From: an uncultured Bacteroidales bacterium
GTDB lineage: Bacteria > Bacteroidota > Bacteroidia > Bacteroidales > UBA932
Reading direction: 5' to 3'
Length of the DNA: 6,203 bases
Assembly: GCA_946187365.1 (NCBI GenBank)
Contig: CAMHRD010000073.1
Span: 1-6,203 of the forward strand
The notes under the pieces are model-generated. The model had not been told where the DNA came from and made no database searches. It saw nothing but the letters and a program-made list of their open reading frames with translations. The position numbers and the translations under genes were made by a program. Of this stretch, positions 1 to 5,225 are shown in pieces. Within the stretch, counting starts at the first letter, position 1; the number at the start of each line of letters is the position of its first letter.

Positions 1-202
1 TCCTTCCTGGGAGGGACTTCAGAAGAACCTCTACTACCTCATCTGGCTCTCAGACACTTACAAGGCTGCCGGTGCTACGGAAGAGGGCAAGGCTCTCCGC
101 ACTCTGGCTAACACCTACGTCAAAGCCTTCACCGGTGAAACCCTAGAGGAACCGGAAGAAAACAGCACGGAGGCGCAGGAGACCCAAGAGACAAAGTCAT
201 AA
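1..202 (+). CDS. C-terminal end of a protein, possibly DUF2723 (GT117-like) membrane protein; 5' partial
   Basis: The frame starting at position 2 is open for 66 codons and ends in TAA at 200-202; the start lies before the window. The first part looks helical (core KNLYYLIWLSDTYKAAG, then EEGKALRTLANTYVKAF). The last 25 or so residues are a hydrophilic Glu/Thr/Gln-rich tail. The pattern W-E-x-x-Q-K-N-L-Y-Y-L followed by a short amphipathic helix resembles, from memory, the soluble C-terminal tail of Bacteroidales DUF2723 proteins (polytopic, glycosyltransferase-like). Too little is present to be sure, and a TPR-like helical protein is an alternative. That this is a real coding end is supported by the good codon pattern and by the terminator 25 bp after the stop. 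It is probably the last gene of its transcript. Confidence 0.6.
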   Translation, partial: PSWEGLQKNLYYLIWLSDTYKAAGATEEGKALRTLANTYVKAFTGETLEEPEENSTEAQETQETKS

Positions 203-227
203 GCCTGAAGAGAATTCTTGAAGCATT

Positions 228-263
228 AAAACTTGAGGTGCCAAACGGTGCCTCAAGTTTTTT
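228..263 (+). terminator. Rho-independent terminator of the upstream partial gene
   Basis: Arm 228-242 (AAAACTTGAGGTGCC) pairs with 247-261 (GGTGCCTCAAGTTTT) around an AAAC loop. Eleven Watson-Crick pairs are topped by two G-U wobbles and two G-C pairs, and six Ts run over 258-263. It lies 25 bp after the stop at 202. The stem is A/T-flanked and could work in both directions, but the T-run favours plus-strand termination. Confidence 0.9.
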
Positions 264-273
264 ATTGATACCC

Positions 274-303
274 TTTGCCAGCAAAAACATTTCAGTATCT
301 TTG
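274..303 (+). promoter_or_regulatory. Bacteroidota-type promoter of small RNA copy 1
   Basis: A -33 box TTTG (274-277) and a -7 box TATCTTTG (296-303, exact TAnnTTTG) are separated by 18 bp. The conserved RNA begins (CAGAAGGG) at 308, four bases after the -7 box, about where transcription should start. The copy-2 promoter has the same spacing from box to RNA, which supports both. Confidence 0.8.
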
Positions 304-307
304 TACC

Positions 308-381
308 CAGAAGGGATTCACTTAAGATGGGGGCCCGGTTTGCTAACCGCAAGCTACCCATTAAAGTTGAATCCCTTTTTT
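308..381 (+). ncRNA. Small structured RNA, tandem copy 1
   Basis: A transcript of about 70-74 nt is predicted from promoter spacing and a six-T run at 376-381. It folds as one long hairpin: GGGATTC (313-319) with GAATCCC (369-375); CTT (321-323) with AAG (364-366); ATGGG (327-331) with CCCAT (357-361); GGC (332-334) with GCT (353-355); apical stem CGGTT/AACCG (336-340/345-349) with loop TGCT. The basal stem plus T-run also forms the terminator. It is nearly identical to copy 2 in the flanking segments, but differs in the apical hairpin while keeping the pairing. No ORF fits. The Bacteroidales-1 RNA motif (known in this order as a short RNA bounded by a promoter and a terminator) is a candidate identity, but I cannot verify its consensus here. 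Function unknown. Confidence 0.8.
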
Positions 382-414
382 AATTTCTATTCTTAAAAGA
401 TTTTACTCAAATGC

Positions 415-444
415 TTGCAAGTAACGATAGTTTCATTACCTTTG
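415..444 (+). promoter_or_regulatory. Bacteroidota-type promoter of small RNA copy 2
   Basis: A -33 box TTG (415-417) and a -7 box TACCTTTG (437-444, exact TAnnTTTG) are separated by 19 bp. The conserved RNA starts at 449, again four bases after the -7 box as in copy 1. The spacer sequences of the two promoters differ, so only the boxes and the RNA are conserved. Confidence 0.8.
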
Positions 445-448
445 CATT

Positions 449-522
449 CAGAAGGGATTCGACTTAAGATGGGGGCCCAGTCTGATACTGCAAGCTGCCC
501 ATTAAAGCGGGATCCCTTTTTT
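449..522 (+). ncRNA. Small structured RNA, tandem copy 2
   Basis: Paralogue of the RNA at 308-381, with the same architecture and predicted length. Basal stem GGGATTC (454-460) pairs with GGATCCC (510-516), where a T-A pair of copy 1 becomes T-G. Then CTT (463-465) pairs with AAG (505-507), ATGGG (469-473) with CCCAT (498-502), GGC (474-476) with GCT (494-496), and the apical stem CAGT/ACTG (478-481/487-490) has loop CTGAT. The apical stem differs from copy 1 in sequence but still pairs. The 5' side (ACTTAAGATGGGGGCCC) and 3' side (GCAAGCT, then CCCATTAAAG) are invariant. Six Ts (517-522) end the transcript. With its own promoter and terminator it is an independent gene, not a leader of a downstream gene. 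Function unknown. Confidence 0.8.
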
Positions 523-590
523 AGGACCTCTCTCCAGAATCCTCACCTGATTATATTTAAAATCTTTATAAACAGGCAGTTAGATAATAA

Positions 591-621
591 TTCAGTTGTT
601 AAAGAATATTTAACAACTGAA
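591..621 (-). terminator. Perfect 13-bp hairpin, possible weak terminator of the minus-strand cluster
   Basis: TTCAGTTGTTAAA (591-603) pairs perfectly with 609-621 around loop GAATA. In the plus direction no T-run follows. In the minus direction the hairpin is followed by a moderately T-rich TTATTATCT, so it could end transcripts of the LuxE-like gene about 75 bp after its stop. The evidence is structural only, and a protein-binding operator or a part of an RNA are alternatives. Confidence 0.4.
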
Positions 622-655
622 GAAGAAATGTCTATTAGACCGACTTTTATGGAAG

Positions 656-695
656 CAGTGTCCATCCTGTTGTTGTCGGAGACACTGTTTTTTTT
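656..695 (+). terminator. Rho-independent terminator facing the convergent operon
   Basis: CAGTGTC (656-662) pairs with GACACTG (681-687), with an inner TCC/GGA helix after a two-base bulge. Eight Ts follow at 688-695. Strong in the plus direction; in the minus direction no T-run follows. It overlaps the stop of the minus-strand gene ending at 694. No plus-strand transcript start was recognised between 523 and 655, so it may catch read-through from the small RNAs or end an unseen RNA. Confidence 0.7.
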
Positions 696-2004
696 ATTCA
701 ATTAGCATGTTGCAGCCACGGAGTTCGGAGTTCTTGATGCGGCCGTCTACGGTGAATGGTGAGTGGATGGTGCGGGTTGCGGTAGTGGCTGAGGGATAGA
801 GGGTTCCGCGGTCTTCTGTTTCTATGAAGCAGCAAGAGCCGATGTTGGCAAGGTCTATGATGTTGATACCTCCGCTCTGCCCGTTCTCCTCAAAGGACAG
901 AATCTTGAACGGGTCTTGTAAATCTCTGAGTACAACCTGCATCCACGGCGGTGTGGAAAAGATTCCTGTTTCAGAAATATCGTTTTGTTGGATGTGGGCT
1001 TTGTTGTCTGTGGCAGCAAAGATTGTGTTGCTATTATTGAGCGGAAAAGAATAGGCCTGGGAGAGGAGTTCACACATTCCGTACTCTGAGTGGATGGCGG
1101 TGGAGAAGGCGTCTGAGAGGATGCTGTGTAACTCACTGCGGGGGAGTTCTTTGCCACGGCCCTTCATTCCGCCGGTTTCCATTATGATGACGTTACGGAA
1201 GAGCTGTTCTCGCTCTTTTTTCTCCGGTATTTGTTGTTTGATGAATGCTGCAAAATCCAACAGGGCAAAGCTGACTCCCAAGAGAATTGTCTTCCCTGAA
1301 AGACTTTTAAGGGTGGAGAGGAGCTCCTGGTGGTTGTAGAGGAAGAAGCCTCCTGTGTTGCCTTTCTGTTGGGCCTCTTTGATGAGGGCATCTGCCATAT
1401 AAACCAGGGAGGAGCCTTCTCTCTCCAGGTAGGACGGGAGAAGTGCGAGGAGGTTGAAGTTCTCTCCGTAAAAATGATGGAAGGCGTTACGGAAACTCTG
1501 CTCGTAGATGCTGATATCCTGAACTATGTGGTGGGAGGGTACCATCCCCGTTGTTGCGGAGGAGGTGAACGTTATGGGTGTGCCAGGTGTCCCCAAAACA
1601 GGGACACCGGGAACGTTTTTGGCCTTTTTTGTGCCAGGTGTCCCGAAAACAGGGACACCGGGAACACTTGACGATGTGCCGGGTGCTTGAGGTGTCCCGG
1701 GTGCTTGAGGTGTGCTGGGTGCTTGAGGTGTCCCGGAAATAAGGACACCTTTAGCGTTTTGGGCCGACGCGGTTGTGGTGGGGAGGGGTGTTACAACGTC
1801 CTGGGACTTGAAGAGGCGAATGGGGAGGAAGGGAATCTCAAACGGGCTATTGGGTGTGAGGTTAAGGCGGCCTGTGAGTTCCAGGTACTGCCTGTAGACG
1901 GCACAGTGTTCCCGCTGGTATTCAAAGGCTTGCAGAGCCAAGGAGTTGAACTCCTCCACGCTCTTTATCTCAAAGATTCTATGTATGAAATCATTTATAT
2001 TCAT
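694..2004 (-). CDS. LuxE-like acyl-protein synthetase / acyltransferase with a large Pro/Gly/Thr repeat insertion
   Basis: 436 residues. The family (LuxE, acyl-protein synthetase, PF04443-like) activates carboxylates as acyl-adenylates for transfer to a thiol; the substrate here is unknown. Visible motifs: FLPIRLFK (59-66), P-loop-like FTSSATTG (146-153), EYGMCELLSQAYS (307-319), GIFSTPPWMQVVLRD (347-361), and a C-terminal GRIKNSELRGC (421-431). Bacteroidales relatives are, from memory, about 320-370 residues, and the excess is a low-complexity segment at about 71-145 (GVPVFGTPG, GVPVLGTPG and three QAP[GS]T units) wedged before the P-loop. The usual SSGTTG loop reads SSATTG. The frame is intact on both sides, so the gene is not obviously broken, but whether it is active is uncertain. 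The ATG at 2004 gives a normal family N-terminus. It is the last gene of the cluster, 114 bp after the GH3 gene. Confidence 0.85.
   Translation of the reverse strand: MNINDFIHRIFEIKSVEEFNSLALQAFEYQREHCAVYRQYLELTGRLNLTPNSPFEIPFLPIRLFKSQDVVTPLPTTTASAQNAKGVLISGTPQAPSTPQAPGTPQAPGTSSSVPGVPVFGTPGTKKAKNVPGVPVLGTPGTPITFTSSATTGMVPSHHIVQDISIYEQSFRNAFHHFYGENFNLLALLPSYLEREGSSLVYMADALIKEAQQKGNTGGFFLYNHQELLSTLKSLSGKTILLGVSFALLDFAAFIKQQIPEKKEREQLFRNVIIMETGGMKGRGKELPRSELHSILSDAFSTAIHSEYGMCELLSQAYSFPLNNSNTIFAATDNKAHIQQNDISETGIFSTPPWMQVVLRDLQDPFKILSFEENGQSGGINIIDLANIGSCCFIETEDRGTLYPSATTATRTIHSPFTVDGRIKNSELRGCNMLIE
1580..1614 (-). repeat. 35-bp palindromic repeat inside the LuxE-like gene, copy A
   Basis: Differs from 1631-1665 at one base (1594). 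The arms GGTGTCCC (1586-1593) and GGGACACC (1601-1608) form an 8-bp hairpin with a 7-base loop, flanked by CC/GG that can extend the stem across one mismatch. It encodes residues 131-142, including GVPVLGTPG, in frame. Confidence 0.85.
1631..1665 (-). repeat. 35-bp palindromic repeat inside the LuxE-like gene, copy B
   Basis: Same hairpin arms, GGTGTCCC (1637-1644) and GGGACACC (1652-1659). It encodes residues 114-125, including GVPVFGTPG. Start-to-start distance to copy A is 51 bp (17 codons), so the frame is kept. The 16-bp spacer GTTTTTGGCCTTTTTT is T-rich and encodes a short Lys-rich stretch. Confidence 0.85.
1681..1749 (-). repeat. Three tandem 18-bp units plus a third GGTGTCC palindrome
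   Basis: The unit GGGTGCTTGAGGTGTCCC occurs at 1681-1698, 1699-1716 (ending GCT instead of CCC) and 1717-1734. The last unit runs into GGAAATAAGGACACC, so GGTGTCC (1727-1733) and GGACACC (1743-1749) make a diverged third hairpin, coding GVLISGTP in frame. The 18-bp units encode six-residue QAP[GS]TP repeats. The shared GGTGTCCC core links the tandem units to the 35-bp palindromes. Confidence 0.85.
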
Positions 2005-2102
2005 TTTCTTCTTCTCCCACTATCTATTCTGCAACCCTTATTACCATTATTTATTCTGAATATATTTTTCCTTTGACTCATTGTTTTTCTCCCCGCATTC
2101 AT
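2001..2102 (-). CDS. Possible 33-codon basic small ORF overlapping the LuxE-like start
   Basis: Between the GH3 stop and the LuxE-like gene, an ATG at 2100-2102 opens 33 codons. They are rich in Arg, Lys, Asn and Gly and end RRRK. The TGA overlaps the next start as ATGA, an arrangement typical of translationally coupled genes. A second in-frame ATG lies at 2079-2081. There is no recognisable family, signal peptide or membrane segment. The composition is what A/G-rich noncoding DNA gives by chance, so this is a weak call; it could equally be an untranslated leader. Confidence 0.2.
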   Translation of the reverse strand: MNAGRKTMSQRKNIFRINNGNKGCRIDSGRRRK

Positions 2103-2118
2103 TTTGAGACCGGACGGC

Positions 2119-3816
2119 TTATAACTTAATCTCCCTTAGTTGGTTGATGAAGGTCTGGTCCTTCCAGAGACGGGGAACTTTGTTCTGGCCGCCGAGTTTG
2201 CCTCTCTGCTGCATCCATTTGAGGAAGGTGCCGGGAGCAAGAGGTAAAATCTTGAGGCGCTGCATTGTGGAGCCGGGGCTGCGCTTGGCTTCATAATCTG
2301 AGTTGATGGCTGTGAGTTCACGGTCCAGCGTGTCTGCAAATTCTTCCACGGCAGCAGAATCAAATGTTGGGCTGCATGGATTGCGCTGCGAATCGCTGAA
2401 CTCTATGGCCCAAATATGGCAGCCCTGTTGAAGCGAGAAGCGCTGCGATGCACCCCCGCTGGACGTGCCGCTGCCCATGCCTGATTCCGCGGCTCCCGTG
2501 CTGCCGGACTCGGTCCCGGCGCTGGCAATGCCCATAAACTCCGGGGCAACGGTGAAGTCTGTAACCTGGAGGTTGAACTTCTTGCAGGTGGACTGCAGGG
2601 CGCGCTCTGCGTTGTCTATCATCAGCTCCTCACCAAAGGCGTTGATGTAGAGCTTGGTTCTGCCGGAAACTATTATCCTGTAAGGGTTTACGGAGGTGAA
2701 CCGCACGCAGTCTTCCGGCATGTATCTCCAGAGGCCGCCGCAGGTTGTGATAACTATGGCGTAATCAATACCAATCTTTACTCCCTCAAGCGGAACGCTC
2801 TTAAGTGCATCCGTCTCGTTATCATTGGTCATCTCCTTAAACGGTATGAACTCATAGAAGATGCCGTTGTTTACGGTAAGCAGCATCTGAGCCTGCTCAT
2901 TGTCTGAAAGCGGATTTTTTGGAAACTCATCCTGGAATGCAAAGTAACCCTCTGAGGCGTTGTAGTTCTCCAGATAATGCATATTCTCAGTTGGGATGAG
3001 TTTTTTGTAGGTCTCACGGTAAGGGGCAAAGGAGATACCGCCGTGCATAAAGAGCTCTAAATGAGGCCATACCTCAAGCAGGTTGCTCTTTTGGGTGTAC
3101 TCCAGAACTTTGTTCATTAGAACCAGATTCCAGCTTGGAACTCCGGAAAAGTTGGAGACGTTCTGCGTTGTGCACTCTTTGCAAATTTGCATAACCTTCT
3201 TCTCAAACTCCGCAATAAGAGCGGTCTGGCGGCTTGGGGTTCTTACAAGTTCCGCCATCTTTGGAGAGTTCTTTAGCATTACTGCAGAGAGGTCTCCGTT
3301 AAAAATGTTCAATCCATTCTGCGCTAAAGAATCCGGCTGCACGCTTCCGCCCAAAGTGAGGGCTTTGGTGGTGAAAAGTAAACTATCGGGATGAAGATGG
3401 ACATAATTGAAGAGCATCCGCTTCATTCCTCCAAAGTGGTTGATATAGAGCGAGTCTGGTGTAATGGGGATATACTTGCTCTTGTCTGAAGAGGTGCCGC
3501 TTGATTTGGCAAACCAACGCACCCTCTGGTTCCAAAGCACGTAGTCTTCTCCGCGGCGGAGGCGCTCTATGTAGGGAACAAAATCGTTGTAACGGCAAAG
3601 GGGAACTCTCCTTCTGAAATCTTCAAAATCTTTAATTGCGGAGAAGTGCTTTTCCGCCCCGTACTTGGTCTCTTTTCCGCAGGAGATGAGGTGGTTAAAG
3701 AGGGCATGCTGAAGTTCCGGCGCATGGCTTTTGCTCCGCTCAACATCCTTCAGAAACCTCTTTCCAAAGGTGAGGGCGGCGCCGTTTACCAACCGTGTAA
3801 AACTCTTGGAAGCCAT
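2119..3816 (-). CDS. GH3-family (auxin-responsive GH3-like) acyl-adenylating protein
   Basis: 565 residues from the ATG at 3816; a TTG three codons upstream (3825) is an alternative start, but the ATG gives the family-like MASK N-terminus. GH3 proteins (PF03321) adenylate carboxylic acids and, in plants, conjugate them to amino acids. The bacterial substrate is unknown. Motifs: ATP loop WFAKSSGTSSDKSK (101-114), FSGVPSWN (223-230), YNASEG (285-290), GGLWRYMPEDCVRFTS (360-375), SGRTKLYINAFGEEL (384-398), GGQNKVPRL (542-550). The usual family reading around 366-370 is IGDT; here it is PEDC, with the Asp kept. A Gly/Ser/Ala-rich insertion lies at about 430-462, and the protein is some 50 residues longer than typical Bacteroidales relatives (length from memory). 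No signal peptide, so probably cytoplasmic. It starts 18 bp after the recO stop, suggesting cotranscription. Confidence 0.93.
   Translation of the reverse strand: MASKSFTRLVNGAALTFGKRFLKDVERSKSHAPELQHALFNHLISCGKETKYGAEKHFSAIKDFEDFRRRVPLCRYNDFVPYIERLRRGEDYVLWNQRVRWFAKSSGTSSDKSKYIPITPDSLYINHFGGMKRMLFNYVHLHPDSLLFTTKALTLGGSVQPDSLAQNGLNIFNGDLSAVMLKNSPKMAELVRTPSRQTALIAEFEKKVMQICKECTTQNVSNFSGVPSWNLVLMNKVLEYTQKSNLLEVWPHLELFMHGGISFAPYRETYKKLIPTENMHYLENYNASEGYFAFQDEFPKNPLSDNEQAQMLLTVNNGIFYEFIPFKEMTNDNETDALKSVPLEGVKIGIDYAIVITTCGGLWRYMPEDCVRFTSVNPYRIIVSGRTKLYINAFGEELMIDNAERALQSTCKKFNLQVTDFTVAPEFMGIASAGTESGSTGAAESGMGSGTSSGGASQRFSLQQGCHIWAIEFSDSQRNPCSPTFDSAAVEEFADTLDRELTAINSDYEAKRSPGSTMQRLKILPLAPGTFLKWMQQRGKLGGQNKVPRLWKDQTFINQLREIKL
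2431..2529 (-). other. GC-rich low-complexity insertion inside the GH3 gene
   Basis: This stretch codes roughly residues 430-462, dominated by Gly, Ser, Ala, Thr and Glu (for example GTESGSTGAAESGMGSGTSS). It separates FTVAPEFMG from WAIEF, two pieces that sit close together in ordinary GH3 homologues. By eye it is clearly richer in G+C than the coding sequence on either side. It keeps the frame and has no hairpin repeats like those of the LuxE-like gene. Confidence 0.7.
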
Positions 3817-3834
3817 CTTACGCAAAAATAGAAA

Positions 3835-4554
3835 TTATATGAAGAGTTCCCTAAGTACGCCCAAAGATTTAAGTTCCGTCTTGAGTGCGGAGTGGAAGGA
3901 GAAGTACTCCAACACCTTGGTAAGAAAGCGGTTGCGGAGTTCTCCGCTGCACTTGATGGTTGGGATGTCTTTAAGCGGAGTGGAGAGGATGGTGTGCAGA
4001 AGTTGAGATTCATCGGGAGCAAAACAGAAGGCCTCCTGGTACTTTTCCACAAACTGCGCCTGAGTAAAGTTGAAGTGTTTTCTCTCCGGGGAGTAATTGT
4101 CTTGAGGCATGTAACCCAGTAGTTTACAGAGGTTGACGGTAAAGTGCAGGTGGAAGTTTTCACACCCATCTTTAATCTCATTGAGTATGAGGACGGAGTT
4201 GGTGAGGAAGGCAAAAAGCCCCGGGTCCGGTTCACTCTCACGCACGCTTCTTAAGATGAGTTCGCACATATAGAGCGCTATGGCGTTCTTGCGTATATCT
4301 GTCTGAATATCAGCAAGCGGGAAGACGGTATCTGCCTCTTTTATAAGCGGCATAGTACCCTCTCCGCCCCGTCTTGAGTGGAGAACAACGTCCAGAATGT
4401 TGAGCGGGAAAGTGACGGAACTCTTTGACTGCTTGCTCTTTGGATAGAAGTAGCAGGCGCATCTTCCTTTGGTGTCTGAGTAACACTGTACCACCACCCC
4501 TGAGTCTGAATGCTTAATGGTGTGAAGAACTATGATCCTGCTTTTTGTGAGCAT
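3835..4554 (-). CDS. recO: DNA repair protein RecO
   Basis: 239 residues, close to the usual length of about 240. RecO loads RecA onto SSB-coated single-stranded DNA together with RecR, anneals complementary strands, and acts in RecF-pathway gap repair in the cytoplasm. The N-terminal part (1 to about 80) begins MLTKSRIIVLHTIKHSDSG, matching the OB-fold start of Bacteroidales RecO. The helical C-terminal part contains NAIALYMCELILRSVRESEPD (split across 90-110), ENFHLHFTVNLCKLLGYMP (132-150) and a closing VLEYFSFHSALKTELKSL. The Cys4 zinc site seen in some RecO proteins is not evident. The ATG at 4554 fits the family N-terminus. It lies 32 bp after the rdgB stop and 18 bp before the GH3 start. 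Confidence 0.93.
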   Translation of the reverse strand: MLTKSRIIVLHTIKHSDSGVVVQCYSDTKGRCACYFYPKSKQSKSSVTFPLNILDVVLHSRRGGEGTMPLIKEADTVFPLADIQTDIRKNAIALYMCELILRSVRESEPDPGLFAFLTNSVLILNEIKDGCENFHLHFTVNLCKLLGYMPQDNYSPERKHFNFTQAQFVEKYQEAFCFAPDESQLLHTILSTPLKDIPTIKCSGELRNRFLTKVLEYFSFHSALKTELKSLGVLRELFI

Positions 4555-4586
4555 CCCTTCAATGCGTTTAATGGGCGTTGCTGCCT

Positions 4587-5177
4587 TTAAAGTTGAGAAA
4601 GGAAGTGGGCCAGTTTTCTCATCGCTATTCCTCTGTGAGATATTGCATTTTTCTGATTTTCAGACATCTCTGCAAAGGTGCAGCTGCAACCCTCAGGAAT
4701 GAAAACGGAGTCATAACCAAACCCGCCCTCTCCGCTCTCTTTCTCCGCGATAGTTCCGTTCATTACACCGTTGAAGGTGTAGAGCGTCCCTTTGTGGATG
4801 AGTGTTATGACGGTGCGGAACCTTGCGGCGCGTATATTCTTCTTTCTCTTATCTACCTTTTCCAGCTCTGCTAACAGCTTGGCAATGTTTGCTTTGGAGT
4901 CATGCCCCTCTCCGGCGTAGCGTGCGGAATAGACTCCGGGTGCACCGCCCAGTGAGGCAACCTCCAGAGCGGTATCGTCTGCAAAGCAACTCTTGTTGAA
5001 TTTGTTCCAGATAAACTGGCATTTCATCTTTGAATTTGCCTCAATGGTGGCTCCGGTCTCAGGAATATCTCCTTTGTAACCAAGTTTCTTTGGCATAATT
5101 AGTGTAATACCTTTACCGAGTATTTCAGAGGCTTCTCTAACCTTGTCCGGATTAGCTGTAGCAAAGATCAGTTCCAT
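4587..5177 (-). CDS. rdgB: dITP/XTP pyrophosphatase, RdgB/HAM1 family
   Basis: 196 residues, the normal family length. The enzyme hydrolyses dITP, ITP and XTP to monophosphates plus pyrophosphate, keeping deaminated purines out of DNA and RNA; it is cytoplasmic, Mg-dependent and dimeric. Motifs: ATANPDKVREASEIL (6-20, nucleotide binding), ETGATIEANSKMK (40-52), FADDTALEV (65-73, with the catalytic Asp at 68; the usual Gly after Ser/Thr is Ala here), GGAPGVYSARYAG (77-89), GGFGYDSVFIP (151-161), FAEMSENQKNAISHRG (168-183). The start at 5177 gives the canonical N-terminal beta strand. It is the first gene of the minus-strand cluster and is preceded by a TAnnTTTG box, so it probably drives recO and the GH3 gene as well. 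Confidence 0.95.
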   Translation of the reverse strand: MELIFATANPDKVREASEILGKGITLIMPKKLGYKGDIPETGATIEANSKMKCQFIWNKFNKSCFADDTALEVASLGGAPGVYSARYAGEGHDSKANIAKLLAELEKVDKRKKNIRAARFRTVITLIHKGTLYTFNGVMNGTIAEKESGEGGFGYDSVFIPEGCSCTFAEMSENQKNAISHRGIAMRKLAHFLSQL

Positions 5178-5197
5178 ACTTATTTGTTTAGTCCACT

Positions 5198-5205
5198 CAA
5201 AGTTA
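5198..5205 (-). promoter_or_regulatory. Probable -7 box of the rdgB-recO-GH3 operon
   Basis: On the minus strand this reads TAACTTTG, an exact TAnnTTTG. It lies 20 bp upstream of the rdgB ATG, predicting a leader of roughly 15 nt. No TTTG is seen at the expected -33 position, so the call rests on the -7 box and location. Confidence 0.5.
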
Positions 5206-5217
5206 GCAAAAGTTTAC

Positions 5218-5225
5218 TATTTTTG
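5218..5225 (+). promoter_or_regulatory. Possible -7 box of the S41 protease gene
   Basis: Reads TATTTTTG, an exact TAnnTTTG, five bases before the ATG at 5231. By the spacing seen at the small RNAs, transcription would start almost at the start codon, giving a leaderless or near-leaderless message. No good -33 box is visible, and the A/T-rich context makes a chance match possible. Confidence 0.35.

Larger units (their letters stand above)
203..693. other. Intergenic region between convergent transcription units
   Basis: About 490 bp without a convincing protein gene. It holds, in order, the terminator of the upstream gene, two promoter-RNA-terminator cassettes with a 141-bp period, an A/T-rich stretch (523-590) with no recognised signal, a perfect 13-bp hairpin (591-621), and a plus-strand hairpin with eight Ts (656-695). 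A 96-codon frame over 415-705 crosses the second RNA gene and two hairpins, has no family resemblance, and is judged spurious. Confidence 0.75.

Noticed and set aside
310..522. tRNA genes or a riboswitch leader
   Set aside because: The elements are single long hairpins with no cloverleaf, T-loop or CCA end. Each terminates itself, and no plus-strand gene follows for over 4 kb, so there is nothing for a leader to control.
415..705. 96-codon plus-strand ORF across the intergenic region
   Set aside because: It runs through the second small RNA and its terminator, the 13-bp hairpin and the last terminator. It has no family signal and ends inside the convergent gene. The 25-codon sub-frame from 628 is likewise mostly the terminator hairpin translated.
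1580..1749. CRISPR array
   Set aside because: Repeats are few, units are 18 or 35 bp with one 16-bp spacer, all lie in frame inside a protein gene, and there are no unique spacers of regular length or cas genes.
694..2004. LuxE-like gene as a pseudogene
   Set aside because: Despite the repeats and the SSATTG change, the frame is uninterrupted and family motifs are present from the N-terminus to the closing GRIKNSELRGC, so it is kept as a CDS.
3817..3825. TTG at 3825 as the GH3 start
   Set aside because: The in-frame ATG at 3816 gives a family-like N-terminus and a normal 18-bp gap after recO. TTG would add only three residues without support, though it cannot be excluded.
3786..4241. 151-codon minus-strand ORF overlapping recO
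   Set aside because: It is a shadow frame of recO with low-complexity Ser/Thr/Arg composition and no family resemblance.
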